Positions 1 to 6,364 of a stretch of 13,335 nt of DNA are shown piece by piece. Origin of the DNA: Clostridia bacterium (GTDB taxonomy: Bacteria; Bacillota; DSM-16504; Desulfitibacterales; Desulfitibacteraceae). The translations under genes were made by a program, and so were the position numbers. The stretch spans positions 1-13,335 of the forward strand of contig JAGXSK010000306.1 of NCBI GenBank assembly GCA_018333845.1, read 5' to 3'. How positions within the stretch are numbered: the first letter of the stretch is position 1; the number at the start of each line of letters is the position of its first letter. A model generated the notes under the pieces. The model worked only from the letters and a program-made list of their open reading frames with translations, did not search any database and was not told the DNA's origin.

Positions 1-98
1 TAAGACCCAAACAATATGGCACGATATACAGGGGCGGCTTCAAAAACAGGACGGAGTTTTGATCTTATTTCACTGATTTGATATATTGTTTGTTCCAT
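1..98 (-). CDS. Minimal nucleotidyltransferase (MNT), N-terminal part only
   Basis: The gene is cut by the left edge of the window; only 32 complete codons are visible. The ATG at 98-96 is preceded by a GGTGA ribosome binding site about 7 bases upstream. The peptide begins MEQTIYQISEIRSKLRPVFE and runs on to AAPVYRAILFGS followed by the first two bases of a probable Tyr codon. The helix, the 'PVxRAILFGSY' strand and the start of the GS loop are the hallmark N-terminus of the small NTP_transf_2/MNT family, in which the GSxARG loop binds nucleotide. Such proteins are usually the antitoxin partner of a HEPN RNase toxin, some acting by adding AMP groups to the toxin. A HEPN gene would be expected beyond the edge but cannot be seen. 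The gene follows the Dam methyltransferase by 115 bp on the same strand. The family call rests on a short but characteristic stretch; the toxin-antitoxin role is inference. Confidence 0.75.
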   Translation of the reverse strand, partial: MEQTIYQISEIRSKLRPVFEAAPVYRAILFGS

Positions 99-108
99 AT
101 ATTTTCAC

Positions 109-204
109 CACTTTGCGTTATTATATATTTATTATTAGCCGCAATAAATAATTTTTACAAGTTATACCAGCAAGTAAGCCTATGCAGCCATATTTTGCAA
201 AGTG
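109..204 (-). promoter_or_regulatory. Possible MNT promoter within an 8-bp inverted repeat
   Basis: The gap between dam and the MNT gene holds a perfect TATAAT on the minus strand at 125-120, about 22 bases before the MNT start codon, but only a poor -35 (TTTATT, 17 bp further upstream). Two 8-bp arms of an inverted repeat, GCAAAGTG at 197-204 and CACTTTGC at 109-116 on the plus strand, flank this region. They could be an autoregulatory site or chance. Low confidence for both. Confidence 0.3.
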
Positions 205-213
205 AGATGTCTA

Positions 214-1050
214 TTACTCAAAATTCATCACCAACACTTCATCAATTTCGCCCCGCTTGTCAGCCTTAGAATTAATAACCCTTTTGGCTTGTATTATCTC
301 GATTTTATAGTCCTTATACAGGTCTTTAATAAAATCTGTAGCTGAATTTGAAAGCAAAAATTTTATGCCTTTTTCGTTTAATTTATCACATGCATTTTTA
401 AGTCGTATTTGTTCACTTTGGTCAAACCCGCCCTTGTCATATCCAGTGAAACTAGCACTATCTGAAACCGGATCATACGGTGGGTCAAGATAGACAAATG
501 CTCCTTTTCTCGCCCCTTTTAGGGCTTCATTAAAATCTTTACATGTGAAAGTAATCTGAGCTTTATTGAAATAGCTACTGACAGCCTTTAAGGTATATTC
601 ATTTACAATGTTGGGATTCTTGTAGTTACCAAAAGGTGTATTGAACTGTCCTGCCTTATTAACCCTAAACAGCCCATTATAGCATGTCTTATTCAGGTAT
701 ATTAACCTAGAGGCTCTTTGAAGTGGCGTAAGATGATTATAATATTCTTTATTCCGATCTAGTTCTCTTAATTCATAAAAGTAAGTCTCATCGTTTCTAT
801 GCTGCTTTAGATCATCTATTAATTCATTTACATTGTTTTTTATTACTTCATAAAGATTAATTAACTCAGCATTTATATCATTTACAACGGCTGTTTTTGG
901 CTGCAGTTCAAATAAAACAGCACCACCGCCCAAAAATGGTTCATAGTAGGTTGAAAAGCTTTTAGGAATATATTTTACTATTTGATTTATAATCTGTCGT
1001 TTTCCACCTACCCATTTTACCACAGGTGTAACTAATTTATTAATTGCCAT
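214..1050 (-). CDS. dam: DNA adenine methyltransferase, Dam/DpnM-like (D12 class)
   Basis: A 278-residue alpha-class N6-adenine methyltransferase that probably methylates the A of GATC, using S-adenosylmethionine. Visible motifs are KWVGGKRQ (residues 12-19), the SAM-binding EPFLGGG (37-43), NDINAELI (57-64) and the catalytic DPPY (189-192, in YLDPPY). The whole sequence resembles DpnM and E. coli Dam from end to end and has the usual length. An upstream TTG (1074) keeps the frame open, but the ATG at 1050 is preferred: it has a GAGGG site 10 bases before it, and that site would lie inside the longer frame. No restriction endonuclease gene is visible beside it, so it is either a solitary Dam or the methylase of a system not seen here. 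The next gene is a partial MNT. A separate promoter and a LexA-like palindrome lie upstream. Function is clear; the GATC target is inferred from family. Confidence 0.93.
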   Translation of the reverse strand: MAINKLVTPVVKWVGGKRQIINQIVKYIPKSFSTYYEPFLGGGAVLFELQPKTAVVNDINAELINLYEVIKNNVNELIDDLKQHRNDETYFYELRELDRNKEYYNHLTPLQRASRLIYLNKTCYNGLFRVNKAGQFNTPFGNYKNPNIVNEYTLKAVSSYFNKAQITFTCKDFNEALKGARKGAFVYLDPPYDPVSDSASFTGYDKGGFDQSEQIRLKNACDKLNEKGIKFLLSNSATDFIKDLYKDYKIEIIQAKRVINSKADKRGEIDEVLVMNFE

Positions 1051-1123
1051 TTTAAATAATCCCTCTACTTTCAAGTAACAAATACTATTTTATAATAAAG
1101 CAACTATAAAACGATTCAATGGC

Positions 1124-1152
1124 ATTATATACCAAATTATTAATAAAATCAA
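1124..1152 (-). promoter_or_regulatory. Promoter of dam
   Basis: On the minus strand, TTGATT (1152-1147) and a perfect TATAAT (1129-1124) are separated by exactly 17 bp. This sigma-A-type promoter would start transcription near 1117 and give a leader of roughly 65 bases before the dam ATG. Confidence 0.6.
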
Positions 1153-1190
1153 TAATAAATGCGAATATATGTTCGCATGAATTTGGTATA
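1128..1190. repeat. 11-bp inverted repeat around the dam promoter region
   Basis: TATACCAAATT at 1128-1138 is matched by its exact reverse complement AATTTGGTATA at 1180-1190, with 41 bp between them. The arms enclose the dam -35 element and the LexA-like palindrome, and each arm overlaps or abuts a TATAAT-like element, one per strand. The result is a nearly symmetrical regulatory region. Confidence 0.55.
1159..1178. promoter_or_regulatory. LexA/DinR-box-like palindrome upstream of dam
   Basis: The plus strand reads ATGCGAA-TATATG-TTCGCAT, an interrupted palindrome with perfect 7-bp arms. Its core at 1162-1175, CGAATATATGTTCG, differs at one base from the Gram-positive LexA (DinR) box CGAAC-N4-GTTCG. 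It lies about 10 bp upstream of the -35 element of the dam promoter and overlaps the -35 region of a possible plus-strand extended -10 (TGGTATAAT, 1184-1192). LexA binding is inferred from consensus only; another repressor is possible. Confidence 0.45.
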
Positions 1191-1227
1191 ATATTAAATT
1201 TTGTAAACATGCTGATTTCACTATTTT

Positions 1228-1914
1228 CTAAATATAATACTCCTCCAGGGCATCAGCATTCTTTATAACAATTGTTCTGCCTTTTATTTCTACAAGACCT
1301 TCCTTGCTGAACTTTGATAAAATCCTGCTCATGGTTTCTCTTGTAGTACCTACTAAATTAGCCATATCCTGACGAGTAATGTTTTTGCAGAGAACTATGC
1401 CATCCTTTGTTTTGCTGCCGTGGTTTTTTGCAAGGGCAGATAACACTCTAATGGTTCTTTCAATAGCATCATTGCTTCCAAGCTCCCTAACCCTTTGCTG
1501 TACTTCCTTAAGCTTTTTAGCCATGGCACGCAAAAGTTCCACGGCCAGCTGGGGATTTTCTGAAATAAGCCTCTCTAAATCTCTATTTCGAATAGAACCA
1601 ATTTCACCTTCTTCTATGACCTCTACCGAGGCAGGATAGGGTGTATTCTTTTGGAACAAAGTAACCTCAGCAAATATATCTCCAGGATTAAGTATGTTTA
1701 TTATAATTTCTTTGCCGCCCTCAGAGGTTTTAAAGATCTTTACCTTGCCAGATTTCACAAAATGGATTGCTTCCCCTGGGTCCCCTTCAAAGAAAATAAT
1801 ATCATTCTTGGCATATTTTTTGATAATTGTAAGCTCAGCAATTTTTTCAATTAAGTGTTCTTCTAATTCTGAAAAGACAGGAATTTTTCTTAAAATATTG
1901 CTGTCAGGTTTCAT
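1228..1914 (-). CDS. Crp/Fnr-family transcription regulator, probable HcpR
   Basis: This 228-residue protein has an N-terminal cyclic-nucleotide-binding-type beta barrel (about residues 12-125), a dimerisation helix (about 120-150) and a C-terminal Crp-type winged helix (about 150-225). The recognition helix TRETMSRIL carries R192, E193 and R197 in the same pattern as E. coli CRP, which reads TGTGA half-sites. The barrel, however, has FAEVTLF...TPYPAS where CRP has GELGLF...RSA, so the phosphate-binding Arg is absent and cAMP is unlikely to be the ligand. There is a single Cys (C176), so an FNR-type iron-sulfur cluster is also unlikely. It lies downstream of hcp, and a matching TGTGA-type site precedes hcp, which fits HcpR, the nitrosative-stress activator known in clostridia and sulfate reducers. 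A GGAGG lies 4 bases before the ATG. Family certain; HcpR identity inferred. Confidence 0.9.
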   Translation of the reverse strand: MKPDSNILRKIPVFSELEEHLIEKIAELTIIKKYAKNDIIFFEGDPGEAIHFVKSGKVKIFKTSEGGKEIIINILNPGDIFAEVTLFQKNTPYPASVEVIEEGEIGSIRNRDLERLISENPQLAVELLRAMAKKLKEVQQRVRELGSNDAIERTIRVLSALAKNHGSKTKDGIVLCKNITRQDMANLVGTTRETMSRILSKFSKEGLVEIKGRTIVIKNADALEEYYI

Positions 1915-1956
1915 ATATCCTCCACCTCGTAATGGTAATTAAAGGTTCTATCGCTT

Positions 1957-1984
1957 ATTGTATCATATAAATCTGCCATGTTAA
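1957..1984 (-). promoter_or_regulatory. Promoter of the Crp/Fnr-family gene
   Basis: On the minus strand, TTAACA (1984-1979) and TACAAT (1962-1957) are 16 bp apart, each matching five of six consensus bases. This lies downstream of the hcp terminator, so the regulator probably has its own transcript. No TGTGA-type site was seen here. Confidence 0.5.
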
Positions 1985-2031
1985 AAACTTCTTTCATTTT
2001 TACTTTTTTCACCCCATAAAACAAATTTGTA

Positions 2032-2088
2032 ATAAAAATCCCCTTACAGTGGACAGATTTTATTATTTAACCTGTCTGCCTTAAGGGG
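2032..2088 (-). terminator. Rho-independent terminator of hcp
   Basis: The minus-strand arms at 2088-2072 and 2056-2040 pair as CCCCTTA/TAAGGGG and GACAG/CTGTC around a 5x5 internal mismatch, with a 15-base AT-rich loop, followed by ATTTTTATT. It lies about 60 bp after the hcp stop codon and separates hcp from the regulator gene. Confidence 0.75.
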
Positions 2089-2146
2089 ACATATCAGCTT
2101 ATTACAAGGGAATTAACTCTTAAATTATTATCTAAGATTTTCAGGA

Positions 2147-3478
2147 TTATCCAAGCATGGCTGCCAGGTCTTCCTGTGGGTTTCCTGTTAATTTAATGTT
2201 AAAATTATCCTGAAGGACTTTTACAACATTTGGAGTCAAGAATTCAGGTGGATTTGGTCCAAGATAAATATTTTTCACTCCAAGACTTAGTAATCCTAGC
2301 AGGATTGCAACTGCTTTTTGCTCGAACCATGACAATACTATGCTAAGGGGCAGGTCATTTACAGAGCAGTCAAAGGCTTCAGCTAAGGCCACGGCAATTT
2401 TTACTGCGGAGCCAGAGTTGTTGCACTGGCCCAGGTCAATATATCTAGGAATTCCATCAATTGTTCCAAAGTCATGATCATTGAAGCGATACTTTCCACA
2501 GGAAGTTGTGATGATTACACAATCATCTGGTACAGAAAGGGCAAGCTCTCTATAGTAGTCTCCACCCTTGCCAGGCTTGTCGCAACCAGCAATTACAAAG
2601 AAGCGTTTTATTTTCCCTGCCTTTACAGCATCAATAATCTGTGGTGCAATTGAAAGTACTGTTTCGTGGTGAAAGCCGGTTGACAGGGTCTTATCTGACT
2701 GCATATTTGCTTCTGGCAAAGAAAGTGCCTTTTCAATTACTGGAGTAAAATCCTCACCTTTAATCTTTTGAACCCCTTCAAGTCCTGTAACTCCATAGGT
2801 GAAGAAACGGTCTGCATAGCTGCCCTTAATTGGCATTACACAGTTTGTTGTTGCAAGAATTGCACCAGGAAATTCTTCAAAAAGCTTTCTCTGGTCAAAC
2901 CAGGCTTTACCAATATTGCCCTTTAGGTGCTTGTATTTCTTTAACTGGGGATAGCCGTGGGCAGGCAGCATTTCTGAGTGAGTATATATATTTACACCTT
3001 TTCCTTCAGACTGCTTAAGAAGATTTTCTAGAGCAGCCAGATTATGGCCAGTAACAATAATGGCCTTGCCCTCTACCTTGTCATTTGTCACTGTTACAGG
3101 TTCTGGCACCCCAAGCCTTTCCACATGGGCCCTGTCAAGCAGGTCCATTACTTTTACTGTTGCTGATCCTACCTTTAAAACCATTTCCACATGTTCCCCA
3201 AGATTGAAGTTTGAGTTTGTAAGTGTAGCGTAAAGGGCCTCCTGGGTAATTGCATCAACCTCTGGATCAGTGTAGCCCATTTCTCTGGCGTGGGTTGCAT
3301 AGGCTGCAATACCTTTTAATCCAAAGATTATTGTATCCTGCAGACTTGAAATATCTTCATTCTTGCCGCATACACCAATTTTTGTACAACCTCCCTTGGG
3401 GGTTTGTGAGCATTGATAGCAGAACATTTTCAGGTCCTCTTTTTGAACTTCCTTTTCATTCTTAAACAAACCAAACAT
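2147..3478 (-). CDS. hcp: Hybrid cluster protein, short (class III-like) form
   Basis: A cytoplasmic iron-sulfur protein of the hydroxylamine reductase family, now thought to act mainly as a nitric oxide reductase in nitrosative stress. The N-terminal cluster motif is C20-x2-C23-x7-C31-x5-C37, as in anaerobe-type Hcp. All hybrid-cluster ligands known from Desulfovibrio Hcp have counterparts with near-identical spacing: H145, E169, C213, C299 (the persulfide Cys), C327, C352, E386 and K388. At 443 residues it is about 110 shorter than the ~550-residue classes; the missing segment is between the N-terminal cluster and H145, which marks the class III form lacking one helical bundle. The ATG at 3478 has GGAGG 8 bases upstream, so the 17-residue N-terminal extension before MFCYQC is probably translated. 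A Crp-type palindrome precedes it, and the probable regulator is the next gene downstream. Confidence 0.96.
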   Translation of the reverse strand: MFGLFKNEKEVQKEDLKMFCYQCSQTPKGGCTKIGVCGKNEDISSLQDTIIFGLKGIAAYATHAREMGYTDPEVDAITQEALYATLTNSNFNLGEHVEMVLKVGSATVKVMDLLDRAHVERLGVPEPVTVTNDKVEGKAIIVTGHNLAALENLLKQSEGKGVNIYTHSEMLPAHGYPQLKKYKHLKGNIGKAWFDQRKLFEEFPGAILATTNCVMPIKGSYADRFFTYGVTGLEGVQKIKGEDFTPVIEKALSLPEANMQSDKTLSTGFHHETVLSIAPQIIDAVKAGKIKRFFVIAGCDKPGKGGDYYRELALSVPDDCVIITTSCGKYRFNDHDFGTIDGIPRYIDLGQCNNSGSAVKIAVALAEAFDCSVNDLPLSIVLSWFEQKAVAILLGLLSLGVKNIYLGPNPPEFLTPNVVKVLQDNFNIKLTGNPQEDLAAMLG

Positions 3479-3518
3479 TTAATGTACCTCCTTGATAATT
3501 GTTTTTAACTTTAGGTAC

Positions 3519-3560
3519 ATTGTAACTGTACTGCATGATTGTTTCTGTGATATATATCAC
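3519..3560 (-). promoter_or_regulatory. hcp promoter with TGTGA-type activator site
   Basis: The plus strand at 3547-3560 reads GTGATATATATCAC, a perfect 14-bp palindrome; with the preceding T it gives TGTGA-N6-TCACC, nine of ten bases of the CRP/HcpR consensus. On the minus strand a -10 element TACAAT lies at 3524-3519 with no recognisable -35 hexamer. Taking the start near 3512, the palindrome is centred at about -41.5, the class II activator position. This suggests Crp/Fnr-family activation, most simply by the regulator encoded at 1228-1914. Confidence 0.75.
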
Positions 3561-3579
3561 CTATGTACAAAATCCTTGA

Positions 3580-3612
3580 AATAAAAAATAAACACCTTCT
3601 CCCCAGGTGTTT
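3580..3612 (-). terminator. Rho-independent terminator of yajQ
   Basis: Minus strand: AAACACCT (3612-3605), loop GGGGAGA, AGGTGTTT (3597-3590), then ATTTTTTATT. A perfect 8-bp stem with a T-rich tail 11 bases after the yajQ stop codon. Confidence 0.85.
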
Positions 3613-3623
3613 AAATCCTGCTC

Positions 3624-4115
3624 TTATCTGTAGTTGGTAAACTGCAGCTCTAATTTATAATCCTGTTCTTTTAAAAAACTTATCACTGCCTGCAGATCAT
3701 CCCTGCTCTTGCCTGAAACACGAACCTGGTCATCCATTATTTGGCCCTGAACCTTGAGTTTAAGATTCTTAATGTCCTTAACTATCTGCTTGGCAGTTTC
3801 TGTTTCAATACCCTGCTTGAGTTTGATAAGCTGGCGGACTGTTCCGCCACTTGCTTCCTCAACCTTGCCGTATTCTAAATTCTTAATTGGGACCTGCCTG
3901 CGTATTAGCTTTGATTGGAGGATATCAATAACACTTCTAAGCTTAAAGTCATCATCTGCAATGACTTTAAGATTTCCATCCTCCAGACTCACCTGGGACT
4001 TGCTGTTTTTAAAGTCATACCTCTGGGAAATTTCTTTATTTGTTTGGTTAATAGCGTTGTCAACCTCCTGCATATTTATCCTTGAAACAACGTCAAAGGA
4101 TTCGGCTTTAGCCAT
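3624..4115 (-). CDS. yajQ: YajQ-family (UPF0234) nucleotide-binding protein
   Basis: A 163-residue cytoplasmic protein of the YajQ family, the usual family length, with two ferredoxin-like alpha/beta domains. It begins MAKAESFDVVSRINMQEVDN and contains the conserved ISQRYDFK block (about residues 29-36) and the C-terminal KSRDDLQAVISFLKEQDY segment. Members bind nucleotides; a Xanthomonas homologue is a cyclic-di-GMP effector, and the E. coli protein has been reported to bind GTP and tRNA. The cellular role here is unknown. The frame is open from a GTG at 4124, but the ATG at 4115 matches the family N-terminus and has GAGGAG 8 bases upstream. It has its own promoter and terminator, so appears monocistronic. 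Confidence 0.94.
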   Translation of the reverse strand: MAKAESFDVVSRINMQEVDNAINQTNKEISQRYDFKNSKSQVSLEDGNLKVIADDDFKLRSVIDILQSKLIRRQVPIKNLEYGKVEEASGGTVRQLIKLKQGIETETAKQIVKDIKNLKLKVQGQIMDDQVRVSGKSRDDLQAVISFLKEQDYKLELQFTNYR

Positions 4116-4174
4116 TATCACCACTCCTCGTCCTTAAATGTACTATTTACAAAGGTTTAACTAATATCACCCAT

Positions 4175-4203
4175 ATCTTATCTGAAGTCATCCTTATTGT
4201 AAA
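4175..4203 (-). promoter_or_regulatory. Promoter of yajQ
   Basis: Minus strand TTTACA (4203-4198) and TAAGAT (4180-4175) with 17 bp between them, about 60 bp before the yajQ start and downstream of the mgsA terminator. Confidence 0.5.
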
Positions 4204-4252
4204 GCCTGGTGAGCCTATTTTATGTTTTGCAGTCTAATTAGGCCGGTTTCAA

Positions 4253-4284
4253 AAAGAAAAAAGACTTAGATCCATTAATCTAAG
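4253..4284 (-). terminator. Rho-independent terminator of mgsA
   Basis: Minus strand: CTTAGAT (4284-4278), loop TAATGG, ATCTAAG (4271-4265), then TCTTTTTTCTTTTT. A perfect 7-bp stem followed by a long T-rich run, 35 bp after the mgsA stop. Confidence 0.85.
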
Positions 4285-4318
4285 CTAATTTGCTGGCAGC
4301 TCAAGAATAAACATATTG

Positions 4319-4696
4319 TTAATTGTGTATATTAGCAGCCATGTAATAAATAAACATCTGGGCCGTCTTCAGATTAGTGGCTACAGGAAGGTTATGCACA
4401 TCACAGACCCTTAAAAGGGCTGTAATGTCAGGTTCATGGGGCTGGGCCGTCAATGGATCTCTTAAGAAGATAATCATATCAATTTTACCCTCAGCTACCA
4501 TGGCTCCAATCTGTTGGTCTCCCCCTAATGGTCCTGAAAGACATCTTTCTACCTTTAGCCCTGTTGACCAGTTAATCATTTGCCCGGTAGTTCCAGTTGC
4601 AATGAGCTCGCATTTTTCTAGTATGTCCTTGTGTTGTCTTACAAACTCTATTAATTCATCCTTTTTCTTATCATGGGCAATTAATCCAACTCTCAT
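4319..4696 (-). CDS. mgsA: Methylglyoxal synthase
   Basis: Converts dihydroxyacetone phosphate to methylglyoxal and inorganic phosphate, bypassing lower glycolysis. The 125 residues keep the family's active site: H8-D9 in AHD, the ATGTTG phosphate loop (34-39), SGPLGGDQQ with catalytic D60 (E. coli D71), and RDPLTAQPHEPD with D80, H87 and D90 (E. coli D91, H98, D101), all at conserved spacing. It lacks the roughly ten-residue N-terminal extension of E. coli MgsA, as many Firmicute members do. An ATG two codons upstream (4702) touches the GGGGG ribosome binding site; the ATG at 4696, six bases from it, is the better start. It follows phoU after a terminator and ends in its own terminator. No convincing promoter or PhoP box was found before it, so some read-through from the pst operon is possible. 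Confidence 0.95.
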   Translation of the reverse strand: MRVGLIAHDKKKDELIEFVRQHKDILEKCELIATGTTGQMINWSTGLKVERCLSGPLGGDQQIGAMVAEGKIDMIIFLRDPLTAQPHEPDITALLRVCDVHNLPVATNLKTAQMFIYYMAANIHN

Positions 4697-4776
4697 GTAC
4701 ATCCCCCATTAATACATATTAATTCAATTGGTTTCATTTGTAAAATTTTAATATATATGGCAAATTATATAAATTT

Positions 4777-4798
4777 AAAAGGGGACGTTTCTGTCCCC
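4777..4798 (-). terminator. Rho-independent terminator after phoU
   Basis: Minus strand: GGGGAC (4798-4793), loop AGAAAC, GTCCCC (4786-4781), then TTTTAAATTT. A compact GC-rich hairpin 47 bp after the phoU stop that closes the pst-phoU operon. The T run is only four long, so termination may be partial. Confidence 0.75.
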
Positions 4799-4845
4799 CT
4801 TGTGTACACCATCAGGAGTATAAGTTACGCAAGGCAAGTTTCATT

Positions 4846-5502
4846 TTATGGATTTAAATCCTTTCTTTCCCCTGTTACTAGAAAGATAACACTCTCACAG
4901 ATGTTTGTGGCATAATCACCTATTCTTTCCAGGGAACTGCTGATAAACAGCAAATAGGTGGCCTGGGTGATGGTTTTTGGATTCTCAAACATAATGGTTA
5001 ACAGCTCACGGAAAATCTGATTGTGCAGCTTATCAACCTGATCGTCGTCCTGTGGTATTTCTTCAGCCAGCTCTACATCCTGGGCTACATAACTATCCAG
5101 GGATTTTTTTACCATCCTTTTTGCAAGTTCAGCCATCCTGGGTATATCTATAAGGGGCTTAATAAGGGGCTCTGTGCCAATTCTTTTTGCCGTCTTGGCA
5201 ATATCACAGGCATGGTCTGCCATGCGCTCTAAATCTTTAATGACATTAAAGGTGATGCCAATTAACCTTAAATCCTTGCCCATTGGCTGCTGGGTTGCTA
5301 TTAGCTTCATACATCTATCTTCAATTTCCAGATCTAGTTTATTAACTATCTTATCCTTTTGCAATACCATATCTGCAAGGTCCAAATCTTGTTTTACCAG
5401 TGACTTGATTGCATCTGTAATCATTTCCTCAACCAAACTGCCCATTTTACAAATATCTCTTTGCAATTCTTCTAAAGACTGCTGAAAATTTGTTCTTATC
5501 AC
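4846..5502 (-). CDS. phoU: PhoU, phosphate signalling regulator
   Basis: A peripheral regulator that links the Pst transporter to the PhoR sensor kinase and represses the Pho response when phosphate is ample. The 218-residue protein has the usual two three-helix PhoU domains, each ending in the metal-binding signature: ERMADHACDIAKTA in the first and ERIGDYATNICESV in the second. It is the last gene of the pst operon, 79 bp after pstB2, and a terminator follows. Two GTG starts are possible. The outer one (5511) sits only 1-2 bases from the GGGGAG site, so the inner one (5502), about 10 bases from it and giving the N-terminus MIRTNFQQSLEEL, is preferred. No phoP/phoR genes lie in this window. 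Confidence 0.95.
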   Translation of the reverse strand: MIRTNFQQSLEELQRDICKMGSLVEEMITDAIKSLVKQDLDLADMVLQKDKIVNKLDLEIEDRCMKLIATQQPMGKDLRLIGITFNVIKDLERMADHACDIAKTAKRIGTEPLIKPLIDIPRMAELAKRMVKKSLDSYVAQDVELAEEIPQDDDQVDKLHNQIFRELLTIMFENPKTITQATYLLFISSSLERIGDYATNICESVIFLVTGERKDLNP

Positions 5503-5581
5503 TCTTCTCACTCTCCCCTAATGGATTTATAAAATAAACATATTCACACTCCAGCTTCTAAACTAGCTTTAGTAACAGCCC

Positions 5582-6346
5582 CTAGCTAAATCTTCCGGTA
5601 ATATAATCATTAGTTTTCTGTTCTTTAGGCCTTGTAAAAATGACTTCAGTCTCGCCTTCTTCAATTACTTCACCATTTAAAAAAAATGCTGTTCTATCAG
5701 AAATACGGGCTGCCTGCTGCATATTATGAGTTACAATTATTATATTATAGTTCTCTTTCAATTCATGAATCAATTCTTCGATTTTCAGAGTTGATATTGG
5801 ATCTAGAGACGAGGTTGGTTCGTCCATTAGCAAAACTTCTGGCTCCATGGCCAGTGCTCTCGCTATACATAATCTCTGCTGCTGACCCCCGGATAAACCC
5901 AGCCCTGGAGCATGCAACCTGTCTTTTACTTCATCCCACAAGGCAGCCTGCTTCAAGCTTCTTTCTACCAGATGATAAAGTTTATCTTTTAATTTAATGC
6001 CCTGCATCCTTGGCCCAAAGGCTACATTTTCAAAGATTGTTTTAGGAAAAGGGTTGGGTTTTTGAAATACCATACCTACCTTAGAACGCAAATCAATTAA
6101 ACTTGTTTCACTGGAAAAAATATTCTTACCATCAATATATACACTTCCACAAATTTTTACATCAGGAACCAGATCTATCATTCTATTGAGAACTTTAATA
6201 AAAGTAGATTTTCCACAGCCTGATGGACCAATTATTGCAGTTACATTTTTCCTTTGAATATTCATATTGATGTTCTTCAAAGCATGATTATTTCCATACC
6301 ATAGATTTAATTCTTCTATAACATAAATGGGGCTATTATTCTCCAC
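5582..6346 (-). CDS. pstB: Phosphate ABC transporter ATP-binding protein PstB, second copy
   Basis: ATPase subunit of the Pst phosphate importer, acting on the cytoplasmic face of PstC-PstA. The 254-residue protein has all ABC motifs: Walker A GPSGCGKST, Q-loop in MVFQKPNPFP, signature LSGGQQQRL, Walker B VLLMDEPTS and switch His in THNM. It is a close paralogue of the upstream gene at 6365-7126, sharing long blocks such as the Q-loop region, ALWDEVKDRL and the C-terminal DYITGRF. A GTG at 6355 overlaps the GAGG ribosome binding site, so the GTG at 6346 (8 bases from GAGG) is taken as the start, giving the two copies almost equal length. It starts 18 bp after the first copy. Tandem pstB genes are also found in Bacillus subtilis (pstBA-pstBB). 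Confidence 0.95.
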   Translation of the reverse strand: MENNSPIYVIEELNLWYGNNHALKNINMNIQRKNVTAIIGPSGCGKSTFIKVLNRMIDLVPDVKICGSVYIDGKNIFSSETSLIDLRSKVGMVFQKPNPFPKTIFENVAFGPRMQGIKLKDKLYHLVERSLKQAALWDEVKDRLHAPGLGLSGGQQQRLCIARALAMEPEVLLMDEPTSSLDPISTLKIEELIHELKENYNIIIVTHNMQQAARISDRTAFFLNGEVIEEGETEVIFTRPKEQKTNDYITGRFS

Positions 6347-6364
6347 TTTATTCACCTCGTCTCG

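Noticed and set aside
78..269. Plus-strand 63-codon open frame at the left edge.
   Set aside because: Its start overlaps the MNT gene and its end the dam gene on the minus strand, both of which have clear family signatures.
3481..3521. 8-bp inverted repeat AATGTACC/GGTACATT whose second arm overlaps the hcp ribosome binding site, suggesting an RNA switch.
   Set aside because: The first arm lies over the -10 element and upstream of the inferred start (about 3512), so it would not be in the transcript.
4713..4780. Search for a PhoP box before mgsA; a TTTACA at 4744-4739 looked promising.
   Set aside because: Hexamers 11 and 22 bp upstream (TATATT, AATTTG) do not fit the consensus.
5512..5581. 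Short AGCT-containing repeat between pstB2 and phoU, considered as a terminator or attenuator.
   Set aside because: The stem is only 4 bp with no T run next to it; phoU is more simply part of the operon.
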